Shown here piece by piece: positions 63,858 through 64,000 of a DNA stretch of 64,000 bases. Origin of the DNA: Flavobacteriales bacterium. GTDB lineage: Bacteria; Bacteroidota; Bacteroidia; Flavobacteriales_F; PHOS-HE28. The first letter of the stretch is position 1. Every line of letters starts with the position of its first letter. The translations under genes and the position numbers were made by a program. The stretch spans positions 124,001 through 188,000 of the forward strand of contig JADKFY010000006.1 of assembly GCA_016717305.1 (NCBI GenBank). Reading direction: 5' to 3'. The notes under the pieces were generated by a model. It had not been told where the DNA came from. It ran no database searches and saw only the letters and a list, made by a program, of their open reading frames with translations.

Positions 63858-63865
63858 CAAAAATA
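63858..63865 (-). promoter_or_regulatory. -7 promoter element candidate of the M16 pair
   Basis: TATTTTTG on the minus strand matches TAnnTTTG and lies 61 bases before the ATG at 63796. No -33 partner was found. Nothing else is recognised up to the window end at 64000. Confidence 0.4.
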
Positions 63866-64000
63866 GGGTGTTACTCTTCGACCACGGTTCGGGGCGAACA
63901 TGGGTTCACATCCAATGGCACTTTCAACCGTTCCTGCCTGCGAATGGAGCTGGTTAGGTGCGGATCACATTTCCGTTCATTCACGGTTCATCTCTTGGGT

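Overview
The window reads as a chromosomal segment of a Bacteroidota member, probably Flavobacteriales-like, with GC content somewhat above half. Four things point there: three proteins end in type IX secretion (T9SS) type A sorting domains; the best promoters follow the Bacteroidota pattern TTTG-N19/20-TAnnTTYG rather than -35/-10 boxes; ribosome binding sites are mostly weak or absent; and the cinA / rpmB / rpmG / DUF4295 / ftsY / rimO neighbourhood is typical of the phylum. No plasmid, phage, IS element, integrase or CRISPR array is visible.

Layout. 1-7.1 kb: 5' end of gcvT, a glycosyltransferase, a large membrane-bound UDP-sugar 4,6-dehydratase (FlaA1/WbpM type), then a plus-strand run of small housekeeping and hypothetical genes (thioesterase, DUF4197 lipoprotein, nucleoside phosphorylase, SirB1-like). 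7.3-9.0 kb: a T9SS cargo protein with a protease-associated domain. 9.2-24.6 kb: a minus-strand surface-polysaccharide locus holding an initiating sugar-phosphate transferase, a DegT aminotransferase, an O-antigen-ligase-like protein, four GT2 and two GT4 glycosyltransferases, a glycosyltransferase-methyltransferase fusion, an FkbM methyltransferase, a frameshifted methyltransferase, a polysaccharide deacetylase and a Wzm/Wzt ABC exporter. 24.7-31.4 kb: NfeD/SPFH pair, tRNA-Met, a lysine-rich START-like fusion protein, an LptF/G permease and two GT4 enzymes. 31.4-38.6 kb: ribBA, a repeat-bearing spacer, then divergent tamB and tsaD. 38.8-47.9 kb: a TPR protein, two large T9SS cargo proteins (choice-of-anchor B; PNGase-F-related with a LamG insert), an Mpo1-like protein and a membrane-anchored papain-like protease. 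48-53.8 kb: cinA, rpmB, an aminopeptidase P, rpmG, DUF4295, ftsY, rimO. 53.9-63.8 kb: three M16 metallopeptidase genes, a miaE-like hydroxylase and katG.

How it fits together. The polysaccharide locus, the 4,6-dehydratase, the LptF/G permease, TamB and the extra glycosyltransferases all concern building and exporting the outer envelope. In T9SS organisms a special LPS anchors secreted cargo, so the nearby cargo genes may depend on such a glycan; that link is inference.

A caution governs reading this window. At least seven genes are broken as written: the methyltransferase at 19.5 kb, the tamB N-terminus, tsaD, the choice-of-anchor protein, the C1 protease, ftsY (indel or deletion) and aminopeptidase P (in-frame TAG). 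Two of them, tsaD and ftsY, are normally essential. Uncorrected sequencing or assembly error is therefore more likely than real decay for many of these. The most interesting features that do not rest on sequence errors are the histone-H1-like START fusion, the GT-methyltransferase fusion, the M16 subunit with an extra C-terminal domain, the PNGase-F/LamG protein and two families of intergenic repeats.
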